Notes under the pieces: generated by a model
What the model was told of the DNA's origin: nothing
Seen by the model: the letters and a program-made list of their open reading frames with translations, nothing else
The model's database searches: none
Made by a program: the position numbers and the translations under genes
In this document: positions 1 to 6,809 of the stretch, one piece after another
Position numbering within the stretch: the first letter of the stretch is position 1
Layout of the letters: each line of letters opens with the position of its first letter
Assembly (NCBI GenBank): GCA_966186435.1
Contig: CBIFWW010000116.1
Location: 1 to 10,642, forward strand
Source of the DNA: CBIFWW01 sp966186435
Lineage (GTDB): Bacteria; Pseudomonadota; Gammaproteobacteria; Enterobacterales; Enterobacteriaceae
Direction of reading: 5' to 3'
Length of the DNA: 10,642 nucleotides

Positions 1-111
1 ATTCTGTGCCGTGGCATCACTCCACTCATGGGCACATTCCGGGCAGACATACATATCGTTATCCAGATAAGTGTATTCAGAATTGCACTTAGGGCAATGA
101 GGGAGAGACAT
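1..111 (-). CDS. yjdM: YjdM (formerly PhnA) zinc-ribbon protein, N-terminal part
   Basis: The minus strand reads 37 codons from ATG at 111 to the window edge. It starts MSLPHCPKC and carries two CxxC pairs, C6/C9 and C23/C26, with the context YVCPECAHEW. This is the N-terminal zinc ribbon of the YjdM/PhnA family and is nearly identical in pattern to the E. coli protein, which is about 110 residues, so roughly two thirds of the gene lies outside. An AAGGA ribosome-binding site sits about 11 bases upstream of the start. The old name phnA came from a supposed phosphonate role; the E. coli protein has no proven phosphonoacetate hydrolase activity. It is divergent from the crfC remnant, the same arrangement as in E. 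coli. The 82 bases between them must hold its promoter, but I see no clear -35/-10 pair. Confidence 0.93.
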   Translation of the reverse strand, partial: MSLPHCPKCNSEYTYLDNDMYVCPECAHEWSDATAQN

Positions 112-193
112 GGCGTAAGTCCTTAAAAATAGGTGAATGCTTAAAATAATGGTTTCGTAACGCCAGAGGCTTCTGGCAGCTAAAAGTAGCTTA

Positions 194-683
194 ATGATAC
201 CTCAAAACTTAAGTGGGGAGCAGGCCTTATTCTCTAGCGCTAGCGATAAGCCCGCTACAGAACGGGCACAACACGTCAAAGCCATGCTGGAAGGGGAACA
301 CCGCAAAGTAGTCAGCCAGAAAATGGTGCTAGCGATTGTTGGGACGCGGAAAGCAAATAAATCCATCACCATTAATGCCATTGTCGGCACCGAAGTGCTG
401 CCCAACCGTAACCGGCCGATGACAGCGCTGCCCACCTACATCCGCCACAGGCTGGTGCAAATTCTGCCGCTGATGTTTTTCCCCCACGTGGCCCCGATTA
501 AAGCCCTAATGGGCCAACCGCAAACCCAGCTGAAAACCTGGTTGATGGGCCTACCTGGCAACCCGGGCGTGCCAGGAGATTACCCATCTGGGCCATTTAC
601 CTGAACCTGTGGATCACCGTTGTGTGGCCGATTTTGCCGATGCGGCGCTGGGCTGCCGCTGGCATCCCGATATGCTGCTCTAA
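194..683 (+). pseudogene. crfC: crfC (yjdA) remnant, dynamin-like GTPase with internal deletion
   Basis: Two separated pieces of CrfC, a dynamin-like GTPase that in E. coli binds the DNA clamp and colocalises sister replication forks, can be read. The first frame (from 194) contains MVLAIVGTRKANKS followed by TINAIVGTEVLPNRNRPM and HVAPIKAL, which match the family's P-loop region. The P-loop glycine is replaced (KANKS against KAGKS), so GTP binding is doubtful. Similarity ends near 535. From 546, in another frame, WAYLATRA, LPEPVDHR and ADFADAALGCRWH match a region far downstream in CrfC (E. coli WGYLANRA and EDFAHAALGRRWR). It then stops at TAA 681-683. More than half of the roughly 740-residue protein is missing: a central piece and the whole C-terminal half. 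The leader before the P-loop is also shorter than in E. coli. No function is expected. The first frame alone could give a 136-residue product, but with most of the GTPase domain lost. Confidence 0.88.
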
Positions 684-715
684 ACTATCAGTAACGTTGC
701 CTTGGGGATGCCTAG

Positions 716-841
716 CGCTTTGCCAGCGCGATGATGGCCGAGATATTAACTCATGTAGGGGGAATGCGATTGTACGCGCAACGGGGCATTGCACCCCCGT
801 TGCCGCTGCGATGAGTGGTATCATCAGTTCTGGTTTTCGAT
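716..841 (+). pseudogene. Possible yjcZ remnant (coding debris)
   Basis: The frame through ATG 731 reads RFASAMMAEILTHVGGMRLY, then AQRGIAPPLPLR, a TGA at 812-814, then VVSSVLVFD and TAA at 842-844. The composition looks like genuine protein rather than random translation, and the frame is broken on both sides. In E. coli the gene after crfC on the same strand is yjcZ, so position suggests this is what is left of it. I cannot confirm this by memory of the YjcZ sequence. The stretch contains a perfect 9-bp inverted repeat (778-786 with 795-803) that falls within the apparent coding sequence. Confidence 0.3.
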
Positions 842-911
842 TAAGCATGTTTGATAGACAGGCGACATACGCGCAACCGCGATTGCCAGCCTGCTGAATA
901 AGGTAGGGTTT

Positions 912-2774
912 ATGAGTCATGCAACCACCCAGCAAGACGCTCCGTTTGGCGCTTTACTGGGCTATGCGCCAGGCGGCGTAGCAATTTATTCCTCCAACTA
1001 CAGCAGTTTACAACCCGATGAACGCCAGGATAGGGCGGCCTTCCGCAGCTACATTGGCCGTGAATACATGGGCCATAAGTGGCAGTGCGTGGAGTTTGCC
1101 CGCCGGTTCTGGTTCCTCACCTATGGGTTTGTCTTTACCGATGTCGGTATGGCTTGGGAGATTTTTTCTCTGCGCTTTGTACGCCAGGTGGTGAATGACG
1201 AAATTCTGCCGTTGCAGGCCTTTGCCAATGGCTCGCAGCGTGCGCCCACTGCCGGGGCTTTGCTGATTTGGGAACAGGGCGGGGAGTTTAAAGATACTGG
1301 CCACGTGGCGGTTATCACCCAACTTTGCGGCAACAAAGTGCGGATTGCCGAGCAAAACGTGGTGCATATGCCGTTGCCAGCGGGCCAGCAATGGACCCGA
1401 GAACTGACCCTGACCGTTGAGGAAGGTCACTATACCCTGCATGACACCTTTGACGACACCCACATCCTGGGGTGGATGATTCACACTGCGGATACCGAAT
1501 ACAGCCTGCCACAACCGCATCCCGATCCGGCTTCGCTGGTGATCAGCGGCGTCACGCTTAAGGATGACGGCCAATTTCAGGGCGAATGGCTAAATACTCA
1601 AAATCCGTTAGTAAGGGCTTACGTTGAAGCTAACGGTCACTACATCAGCCAACAGCCTTGCAGCTATTACACCATCACGGAAAGCGCCGAGCAGGAGCTG
1701 ATTAAAGCCACAAATGAATTGCACCTGATGTACCTTCATGCCACTGACAAGGTGCTGAAGGATGACAGCCTGCTGGCGCTGTTTGATATCCCGAAAATCC
1801 TGTGGCCGCGCCTGCGTCAATCCTGGGCGCGCCGCCGTCACGACATGATCACCGGTCGCCTCGATTTTTGCATGGATGAGCGTGGGCTGAAGGCTTACGA
1901 ATATAATGCAGATTCCGCCTCCTGCCATACCGAGGGCGGGATTATCCTCGAGGAGTGGAAAAAAACCGGCTATCGCGGGCCGGGCTACAATCCTTCCCAG
2001 TGGCTGTTAAGTGATCTGGCAGATTGCTGGACGCACAGCCGCACCCGGCCTTTTGTCCATATCCTTCAGGACAAAGATAAAGAAGAGAGCTACCACGCCC
2101 AGTTTATGGCCCAGGCCATTCGCGATGCCGGGTTTGAATGCAAAGTCCTCTATGGCATGGATGAGCTGCACTGGGATGCGACCGGCCAGCTGATTGATGG
2201 CGATAACCGGCTGGTGAGCTGCGTGTGGAAAACCTGGGCCTGGGAAACCGCCATGGAACAGGTGCGTGAAGTGGATGAAGATGAATACGCCGCGGTGCCT
2301 ATCCGCACCGGGCCAGGCGGTGAAGTGCGCTTAATCGACGTGCTGCTGCGGCCGGAAGTGCTGGTGTTTGAACCGCTGTGGACGGTGATCCCTGGCAACA
2401 AAGCGATTCTGCCGGTGCTGTGGTCGCTATTCCCGAATCACCGTTATTTGCTTAACACCGCCTTTGAAGTCACTGATGAACTGGCGAAAACCGGTTATGC
2501 GGTTAAACCTATCTCCGGGCGCTGTGGGAGTAATATCGATCTGGTCAGCTATTCTGATGAAGTACTGGATCAGACGGCGGGTAACTTTGTCGACCGCACC
2601 AATATTTATCAGGAATTATGGTGTTTACCGAAGGTAGCCGGGAAATATATCCAAGTGTGTACCTTTACCGTGGGGGGCAGCTATGAGGGGGCTTGTTTAC
2701 GCGGTGATAAAAGCCTGGTGATTAAGAAAGAAAGTGATATTGAGCCGCTGATTGTACTGCCTGACGTGCAATGA
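912..2774 (+). CDS. gss: Bifunctional glutathionylspermidine synthetase/amidase
   Basis: This 620-residue cytoplasmic enzyme (E. coli Gss/GspSA is 619) joins glutathione to spermidine using ATP through its C-terminal synthetase domain. It hydrolyses the product through its N-terminal CHAP-type amidase domain. The amidase residues are all present at E. coli positions: C59 (KWQCVEF), H131 (TGHVAVI) and E147 (IAEQNV). In the ATP-grasp synthetase half, residues R316, D318, E330, N332, S335 and S337 are conserved in the segments GRLDFCMDERG and YEYNADSASCHTE. The C-terminal WCLPKVAGKYIQVCTFTVGG and LVIKKESDIEPL are typical. The start is taken at 912 because MS..TTQQDAPFG aligns with the family start; the upstream AAGGTAGGG is a modest ribosome-binding site 4-5 bases from ATG. 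Glutathionylspermidine can form mixed disulphides with protein thiols under oxidative stress. The gene looks intact although its upstream neighbour is decayed. A strong hairpin follows, so it appears to be its own transcription unit. Confidence 0.97.
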   Translation: MSHATTQQDAPFGALLGYAPGGVAIYSSNYSSLQPDERQDRAAFRSYIGREYMGHKWQCVEFARRFWFLTYGFVFTDVGMAWEIFSLRFVRQVVNDEILPLQAFANGSQRAPTAGALLIWEQGGEFKDTGHVAVITQLCGNKVRIAEQNVVHMPLPAGQQWTRELTLTVEEGHYTLHDTFDDTHILGWMIHTADTEYSLPQPHPDPASLVISGVTLKDDGQFQGEWLNTQNPLVRAYVEANGHYISQQPCSYYTITESAEQELIKATNELHLMYLHATDKVLKDDSLLALFDIPKILWPRLRQSWARRRHDMITGRLDFCMDERGLKAYEYNADSASCHTEGGIILEEWKKTGYRGPGYNPSQWLLSDLADCWTHSRTRPFVHILQDKDKEESYHAQFMAQAIRDAGFECKVLYGMDELHWDATGQLIDGDNRLVSCVWKTWAWETAMEQVREVDEDEYAAVPIRTGPGGEVRLIDVLLRPEVLVFEPLWTVIPGNKAILPVLWSLFPNHRYLLNTAFEVTDELAKTGYAVKPISGRCGSNIDLVSYSDEVLDQTAGNFVDRTNIYQELWCLPKVAGKYIQVCTFTVGGSYEGACLRGDKSLVIKKESDIEPLIVLPDVQ

Positions 2775-2786
2775 TTCAGGCCTAGA

Positions 2787-2818
2787 TAAATAAACGGCGC
2801 TCTGGCGCCGTTTATTTA
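2787..2818 (+). terminator. Strong hairpin terminator after gss
   Basis: A perfect 14-bp stem (left arm 2787-2800, right arm 2805-2818) closes a four-base TCTG loop, 13 bases after the gss stop. The arms read TAAATAAACGGCGC and its complement, so a GC core is followed by TTTATTTAAATA. This is a good intrinsic terminator and, by symmetry, would also work from the other strand. It separates gss from the spermidine dehydrogenase operon. Confidence 0.85.
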
Positions 2819-3047
2819 AATAACTGTAACCAGTATAACGCAATAGCCGCAGAGTCACCCTTTAGTCAAGCGTAACAACGCAATCACAAAAATGCGTCAT
2901 TCAAGAAATAAATATGACACTTTATGTTATATTTTAGCCGCTATTCATTCACTATCTTTATGGCAGGGACTGTGCATTTTATCATCGGCTTAATCACTTA
3001 TTGATAGTCGCTGCCACCAAACCTGATAAATAAAATACGGGTACGCG

Positions 3048-4943
3048 ATGTCAATAACCAGACGTGATTTTCTTAATGGCGTGGCGATCACCGTTGCCGC
3101 TGGCTTAACCCCAATGGAGATGGCCCGTGCCGCCAACAGCACTCTAATACAGGGTGAATATTACCCGCCCATGCTGACCGGGTTGCGTGGCAACCATGCT
3201 GGCTCGTTCGAGATGGCCCACGCCCTTGGCCGCGAGCATGAAAAGTTCGACATGAGCCAACTTCCGGTAGAGGAAGATTACGACCTGGTGGTCGTCGGAG
3301 GGGGTATCAGCGGCCTGGCGGCGGCGTGCTTCTGGCGAGAATTAATGGGTGAGCACAGCAAAATTCTGGTGCTGGATAACCATGATGACTTCGGCGGCCA
3401 TGCCAAACGCAATGAATTTTCCGTTAACGGTAAGACGGTGATTGGTTATGGCGGCAGCGAATCTTTCCAGTCGCCGGGCAATAACTTTAGCCCTGAGGTC
3501 AACCGCTTGATGGCGGCGTTAGGGATTAGCGTGTCGAGAATGAAGGCGGATTTTGATACCACTTTTTACCCGGATCTCAAGTTAAGTCGAGGGGTGTTCT
3601 TCGACAAAAAGAACTTTGGTAGCACCAAAATTGTCAGTGGCGATCCCGGACGGACGGTGTCCGATGATATCCCACCAGACAGGCTTAATGGCCGGCCTAT
3701 TGAGGACTTTATCGCCGATTTTCCCTTAAGTGACAGCGATCGAGAGGCGTTGCTGACCTTGCACGTGAACCCGCAGGACTATCTGCCAGGGCTATCAGTA
3801 CCAGAGAAAATGGACTGGCTGGATAACAACAGTTACCGCAAGTTCCTGGTTGAAAAAGTCGGCCTAAGCAAAATGGCGGTGCTCTATTTCCAGCAACGCT
3901 CCAATGATTTTTTTGCCATCGGTATTGAAGGGATCAGCGGATCTGATGCCCGGGCTTGCGCGTTGCCGGGGATGGAAGGCATGGGGCTGCCGCCACTAGA
4001 TGGTGAGGCCCTGGCTGACCTCGAAGAACCCTACGTTTATCACTTTCCCGATGGTAATGCCGGGTTAGCACGTCTGATGGTGCGCCACCTGATCCCCGAT
4101 GCCCTGCCCGGTAGCTCGATGGAGGACGCTGTAACCGCACGGCTTGATTACGGCAAGCTTGATGTGGCAGGCAGCCCGGTGTGTATCCGCCTGAACAGCA
4201 TCGTGATGAATGCGGCCAACGTGCCTGATGGTGTGCTGGTAACCTATGCCCACGGCAGTAAAGCCCGCCGGGTGAAGGGCAAACAGGTGGTGATGGCGGG
4301 TTACAACATGATGATCCCGTTTATTGTCCCGGAAACCCCGGAACAGCAAAAAGAAGATCTGCGGATGAACGTCAAAGCACCGTTGATCTACACCAATGTG
4401 GTGGTGAAGAACTGGCACGTTTTTATGCAGACCGGTGTCCATGAATTCTACTCGCCTGGTGCGCCTTACAGCCGGGTTAAGCTGGATTACCCAGTGAGCA
4501 TGGGCGGTTATCAGCACCCGCAAACCCCCGATGACCCGATGTGTATCCATATGGTTCATGTGCCAACCTATCCCGGTAGCGGCATGTCGGCCCGTGAGCA
4601 ATTCCGTAAAGGCCGTGCCTGGTTGCTAGGCACCACTTTTGATAGCCATGAGCAGATCATCCGTAATCAATTGCAGGAGATGTTTGGTCACGTGGGGTTT
4701 GATCATCAGCGGGATATTGCCGCTATCACGCTTAACCGCTGGGCCCACGGCTATGCCTATTACGCCAGCCCGCTGTTTGATGATATGGAAAAGATACCGG
4801 GAATCATTGCTAACGGGCGTAAACCCATTGGCCGCATCGCCATTGCCAACTCTGATTCAGACTGGAGCGCCTATGCCCATGCTGCTATCGATCAGGCCTG
4901 GCGGGCAGTGAACGAACTTAAGGCAATGGGGGCAGGAAAATGA
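3048..4943 (+). CDS. spdH: Tat-exported FAD-dependent oxidoreductase, spermidine dehydrogenase type
   Basis: A 631-residue protein with a twin-arginine signal: SITRRDFLNG (RR at 5-6), a hydrophobic stretch, and a likely cleavage after MARA near residue 28. Folded export to the periplasm is therefore expected. An FAD-binding Rossmann motif follows at about 78-95 (YDLVVVGGGISGLAAA, with D110 at the end of the second strand), then FGGHAKRNEF. The size, signal and fold match the bacterial spermidine dehydrogenase group (Pseudomonas SpdH, about 620 residues; the classic enzyme was purified from Serratia marcescens with FAD and haem). Those enzymes split spermidine to 1,3-diaminopropane and 4-aminobutanal and pass electrons to an acceptor other than oxygen. 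The stop overlaps the ATG of a cytochrome c gene (ATGA), so the two are translationally coupled and the cytochrome is the likely acceptor. The gss neighbour supports a polyamine substrate. Substrate identity is inferred; the wider family includes amine oxidoreductases of unknown substrate. The ribosome-binding site (ACGGGT) is weak. Confidence 0.8.
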   Translation: MSITRRDFLNGVAITVAAGLTPMEMARAANSTLIQGEYYPPMLTGLRGNHAGSFEMAHALGREHEKFDMSQLPVEEDYDLVVVGGGISGLAAACFWRELMGEHSKILVLDNHDDFGGHAKRNEFSVNGKTVIGYGGSESFQSPGNNFSPEVNRLMAALGISVSRMKADFDTTFYPDLKLSRGVFFDKKNFGSTKIVSGDPGRTVSDDIPPDRLNGRPIEDFIADFPLSDSDREALLTLHVNPQDYLPGLSVPEKMDWLDNNSYRKFLVEKVGLSKMAVLYFQQRSNDFFAIGIEGISGSDARACALPGMEGMGLPPLDGEALADLEEPYVYHFPDGNAGLARLMVRHLIPDALPGSSMEDAVTARLDYGKLDVAGSPVCIRLNSIVMNAANVPDGVLVTYAHGSKARRVKGKQVVMAGYNMMIPFIVPETPEQQKEDLRMNVKAPLIYTNVVVKNWHVFMQTGVHEFYSPGAPYSRVKLDYPVSMGGYQHPQTPDDPMCIHMVHVPTYPGSGMSAREQFRKGRAWLLGTTFDSHEQIIRNQLQEMFGHVGFDHQRDIAAITLNRWAHGYAYYASPLFDDMEKIPGIIANGRKPIGRIAIANSDSDWSAYAHAAIDQAWRAVNELKAMGAGK

Positions 4944-6127
4944 AGCGATTACTACCAGCATTGGTCCTGATCTTCTCTACTACTGCGATGGCCGGGATGT
5001 CTCAGGGCGAGTACGTAGCGCGGATCGCCGATTGTATGGCCTGCCATACCACTGAAACAGGCAAACCCATGGCCGGGGGCAAAAAATTCCCCACCCCCTT
5101 AGGTGATATCTATGCCACCAATATTACGCCGGATAAAACCACCGGGATTGGTAATTATAGCTATCAAGACTTTGAAAAGGCGGTGCGCCAAGGGGTGGCT
5201 CGTGATGGCCATGCGCTGTATCCGGCAATGCCTTACCCTTCCTACGTCCGGCTTTCTGATGACGACATGCAGGCACTGTATAACTATTTTATGCATGAAG
5301 TGACGGCGGTAAACCAACCTAATCGGGAGAACGACATCCCGTGGTTATTATCCGCCCGCTGGCCGATGCATATCTGGAACTGGCTGTTTATTGATGATGA
5401 AGCCAAAAAGCTTGGGCCAAAATCCGATGAGGCTGCAGCCATGATTGCCCGTGGGGCTTATCTGGCGGAGGGGCCGGGCCACTGTGGGGCATGTCATACG
5501 CCACGTGGTTTCGCCATGCAAGAGAAGGCTTTTGATAGTTCCAGCCCTGTTTTCCTGAGTGGCGCCCTGACCGATGGCTGGTACGCCCCGGATCTGCGGC
5601 ACATTCGGTTATCACAACCAGAATTGATGGAGTTATTGCGCCAGGGCCGTAGCCTGCATCATTCAGTGGCCGGGCCGATGGGAGAAGTGGTGACCCAAAG
5701 CACCCAATACCTGACCGATCAGGACAGTAAGGCCCTGGCACTGTATTTGCTGAGCATCAGCCAGAAACCGTCCCCTCTGGCGAAGGCAAACCTGAAGCCC
5801 AACAGCGAGGGCGGCAAACTTTACTTCCGCTACTGTTCAACCTGCCACGGCACCGAGGGCCAGGGCGCCGATAACAACGTCCCGACCCTGGCGGGCAATG
5901 GGGCAGTCATGGCACCTGATCCCTCGAACCTGATACGCGTGATGGCTTTTGGGGCTGAAACACCGGCCACTCAGGGAAATATTCCTTACCGGATGCCGGG
6001 CTATCAGGGGGTGATGAGCGATCAGGAGATGTTGACGCTGGTGAATTACATTCGAGGGACCTGGGGGCAGGGGGCCACAAAGGTGAATAAAGAGGATATG
6101 GATAAAATTATGGCACCTAAAAAGTAG
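4940..6127 (+). CDS. Periplasmic tri-haem cytochrome c, electron acceptor subunit
   Basis: This 395-residue protein has a Sec signal peptide (MKRLLPALVLIFSTTAMA, cut after about residue 18) and three CxxCH haem sites: C32-MA-CH36, C182-GA-CH186 and C299-ST-CH303. Each is followed at a family-typical distance by a methionine candidate for the sixth haem ligand: M97 (PAMPYP), M247 (AGPMGE) and M352 (YRMPGY). The three-domain layout is that of the cytochrome c subunits of membrane gluconate and alcohol dehydrogenases (AdhB type), which pass electrons from a flavin or quinoprotein partner to ubiquinone. The start codon overlaps the stop of the flavoprotein gene by ATGA, so the pair forms one operon. 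Inference: it receives electrons from the upstream polyamine dehydrogenase. There is no obvious C-terminal membrane anchor, so membrane association, if any, would be peripheral. A hairpin follows 19 bases after the stop. Confidence 0.9.
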   Translation: MKRLLPALVLIFSTTAMAGMSQGEYVARIADCMACHTTETGKPMAGGKKFPTPLGDIYATNITPDKTTGIGNYSYQDFEKAVRQGVARDGHALYPAMPYPSYVRLSDDDMQALYNYFMHEVTAVNQPNRENDIPWLLSARWPMHIWNWLFIDDEAKKLGPKSDEAAAMIARGAYLAEGPGHCGACHTPRGFAMQEKAFDSSSPVFLSGALTDGWYAPDLRHIRLSQPELMELLRQGRSLHHSVAGPMGEVVTQSTQYLTDQDSKALALYLLSISQKPSPLAKANLKPNSEGGKLYFRYCSTCHGTEGQGADNNVPTLAGNGAVMAPDPSNLIRVMAFGAETPATQGNIPYRMPGYQGVMSDQEMLTLVNYIRGTWGQGATKVNKEDMDKIMAPKK

Positions 6128-6145
6128 GTGCCATTGAAATTATAA

Positions 6146-6168
6146 GCCCCCCTCCAGAAGAGGGGGCC
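6146..6168. terminator. Hairpin between convergent genes
   Basis: A 7-bp perfect stem (6148-6154 with 6160-6166) and a five-base loop lie between the convergent cytochrome gene and the minus-strand 96-residue gene. One outer pair (6146/6168) is added across a mismatch. Neither side has a clean T-run (the minus strand continues TTATAATTT), so termination would be moderate. The position suggests a shared bidirectional terminator. Confidence 0.5.
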
Positions 6169-6173
6169 ACAGA

Positions 6174-6464
6174 TCAGTAATAGTAGATATAAGGTTTCTT
6201 GTGGTGAGGGAAGATGACCCCATCAGGATCTGCGCCCTTCATGATATGGCTGATGGCGACAGACTTCTTCGCTCGGCGGGGCTTAGTCATCATTATTTTG
6301 GTCCAGGCAGATGGATTGTGACTGGCATTCCAGTTGGGCCAAAACCCTTTTACGCGATGACGATGATGCATCATCTTGCCATCGTACCCACCATAGCCCA
6401 CATGACTATGCGGTTTAGGTAAGCCGCTGTTGTCACGATCTTTTCTGGTATTAAAAACAGACAT
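6174..6464 (-). CDS. Small phage-like protein of unknown function (96 aa)
   Basis: A 96-residue, strongly basic and histidine-rich protein with no signal peptide or membrane segment. ATG at 6464 is preceded by AGGAACC, a fair ribosome-binding site. The C-terminal half (W.K.MMTKPRRAKK, then IMKGADPDGVIFP and HHKKPYIYYY) resembles a type of small protein I know from tailed-phage genomes, ending in a KPxxYY tail after a KGxDPDG motif. This is memory of a pattern and not a named family. It is the last of three co-oriented genes, 16 bases after the broken cysteine-rich gene. Nucleic-acid binding would fit the charge, but there is no direct evidence. The intact frame, start signal and motif make it more likely a real gene than a chance ORF. 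Confidence 0.6.
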   Translation of the reverse strand: MSVFNTRKDRDNSGLPKPHSHVGYGGYDGKMMHHRHRVKGFWPNWNASHNPSAWTKIMMTKPRRAKKSVAISHIMKGADPDGVIFPHHKKPYIYYY

Positions 6465-6480
6465 TTTAGGTTCCTATTTA

Positions 6481-6714
6481 TCAATAGTTACCACATATGT
6501 CCTCCTCGGTATTTTTCGCGCGGGCGCGTAACTCTTGCATACCTGGGCCATGCCAGTCGCGTTGATGGCCACACATCCAACAAGAACAGCCGCAAGGGGT
6601 TTTATAATGACGGCCTAAATGAGCTGGGCTGCCATCGCCTATTTCAAAATCATGCTGACGTCTTTACTTCATGCGCCACATATGGTGACGTCGTACTGCA
6701 CGAGTGCGTACCAT
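6481..6714 (-). pseudogene. Cysteine-rich small protein gene with in-frame ochre stop
   Basis: Reading the minus strand from ATG 6714 gives MVRTRAVRRHHMWRMK, then TAA at codon 17 (6664-6666). It continues in the same frame for 60 more codons to TGA at 6481-6483. The second part holds HYKTPCGCSCWMCGHQRDW, a CxCxxCxxC-like cluster suited to metal binding. The layout of a basic RRHH..RMK N-terminus followed by a CSCWMCG core is a pattern I recognise from very small bacterial and phage proteins of unknown function. The single stop interrupts what otherwise reads through continuously. A GAGGAAG ribosome-binding site lies 5 bases before the ATG. No ATG follows the stop before the cysteine cluster, so a restart is unlikely. 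It is either a recent pseudogene, a sequencing error, or (least likely) readthrough. It lies between the 210- and 96-residue genes in one cassette. Confidence 0.6.
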
Positions 6715-6718
6715 TGTT

Positions 6719-6764
6719 CTTCCTCATAATGAGCGCGGTCACTAACCGCGCGGTTAGGAGGAAG
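6719..6764 (-). promoter_or_regulatory. Nested inverted repeats covering the ribosome-binding site
   Basis: On the minus-strand transcript the ribosome-binding site GAGGAAG (6719-6725) of the cysteine-rich gene has a perfect 7-base complement, CTTCCTC, upstream (6758-6764). Between them lie a perfect 16-bp palindrome, CTAACCGCGCGGTTAG (6742-6757), and an alternative 7-bp stem (6733-6739 with 6745-6751). CTCAT-A-ATGAG (6723-6733) is a further small dyad. RNA from here could fold so that the ribosome-binding site is paired, or the palindrome could bind a dimeric regulator. It also lies after the 210-residue gene and might limit readthrough. Confidence 0.45.
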
Positions 6765-6809
6765 TTATTTTTTAAGTTCAAAGTAGGCCTTTAAGGTTTC
6801 AAATTTATA

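Noticed and set aside
778..803. GCAACGGGG...CCCCGTTGC hairpin as a terminator or a REP-type element
   Set aside because: No T-run follows, there is one copy only, and it falls inside apparent coding debris (AQRGIAPPLPL).
597..935. Minus-strand 112-residue ORF over the crfC/yjcZ debris
   Set aside because: It overlaps plus-strand remnants that match CrfC and the start of gss, and no protein features are seen.
2860..3047. sigma-70 promoter for spdH, e.g. TATATT near 2928 or TATGTT near 2924
   Set aside because: The AT-rich stretch is suggestive, but no -35 box of reasonable match lies at 16-18 bases, so no site is claimed.
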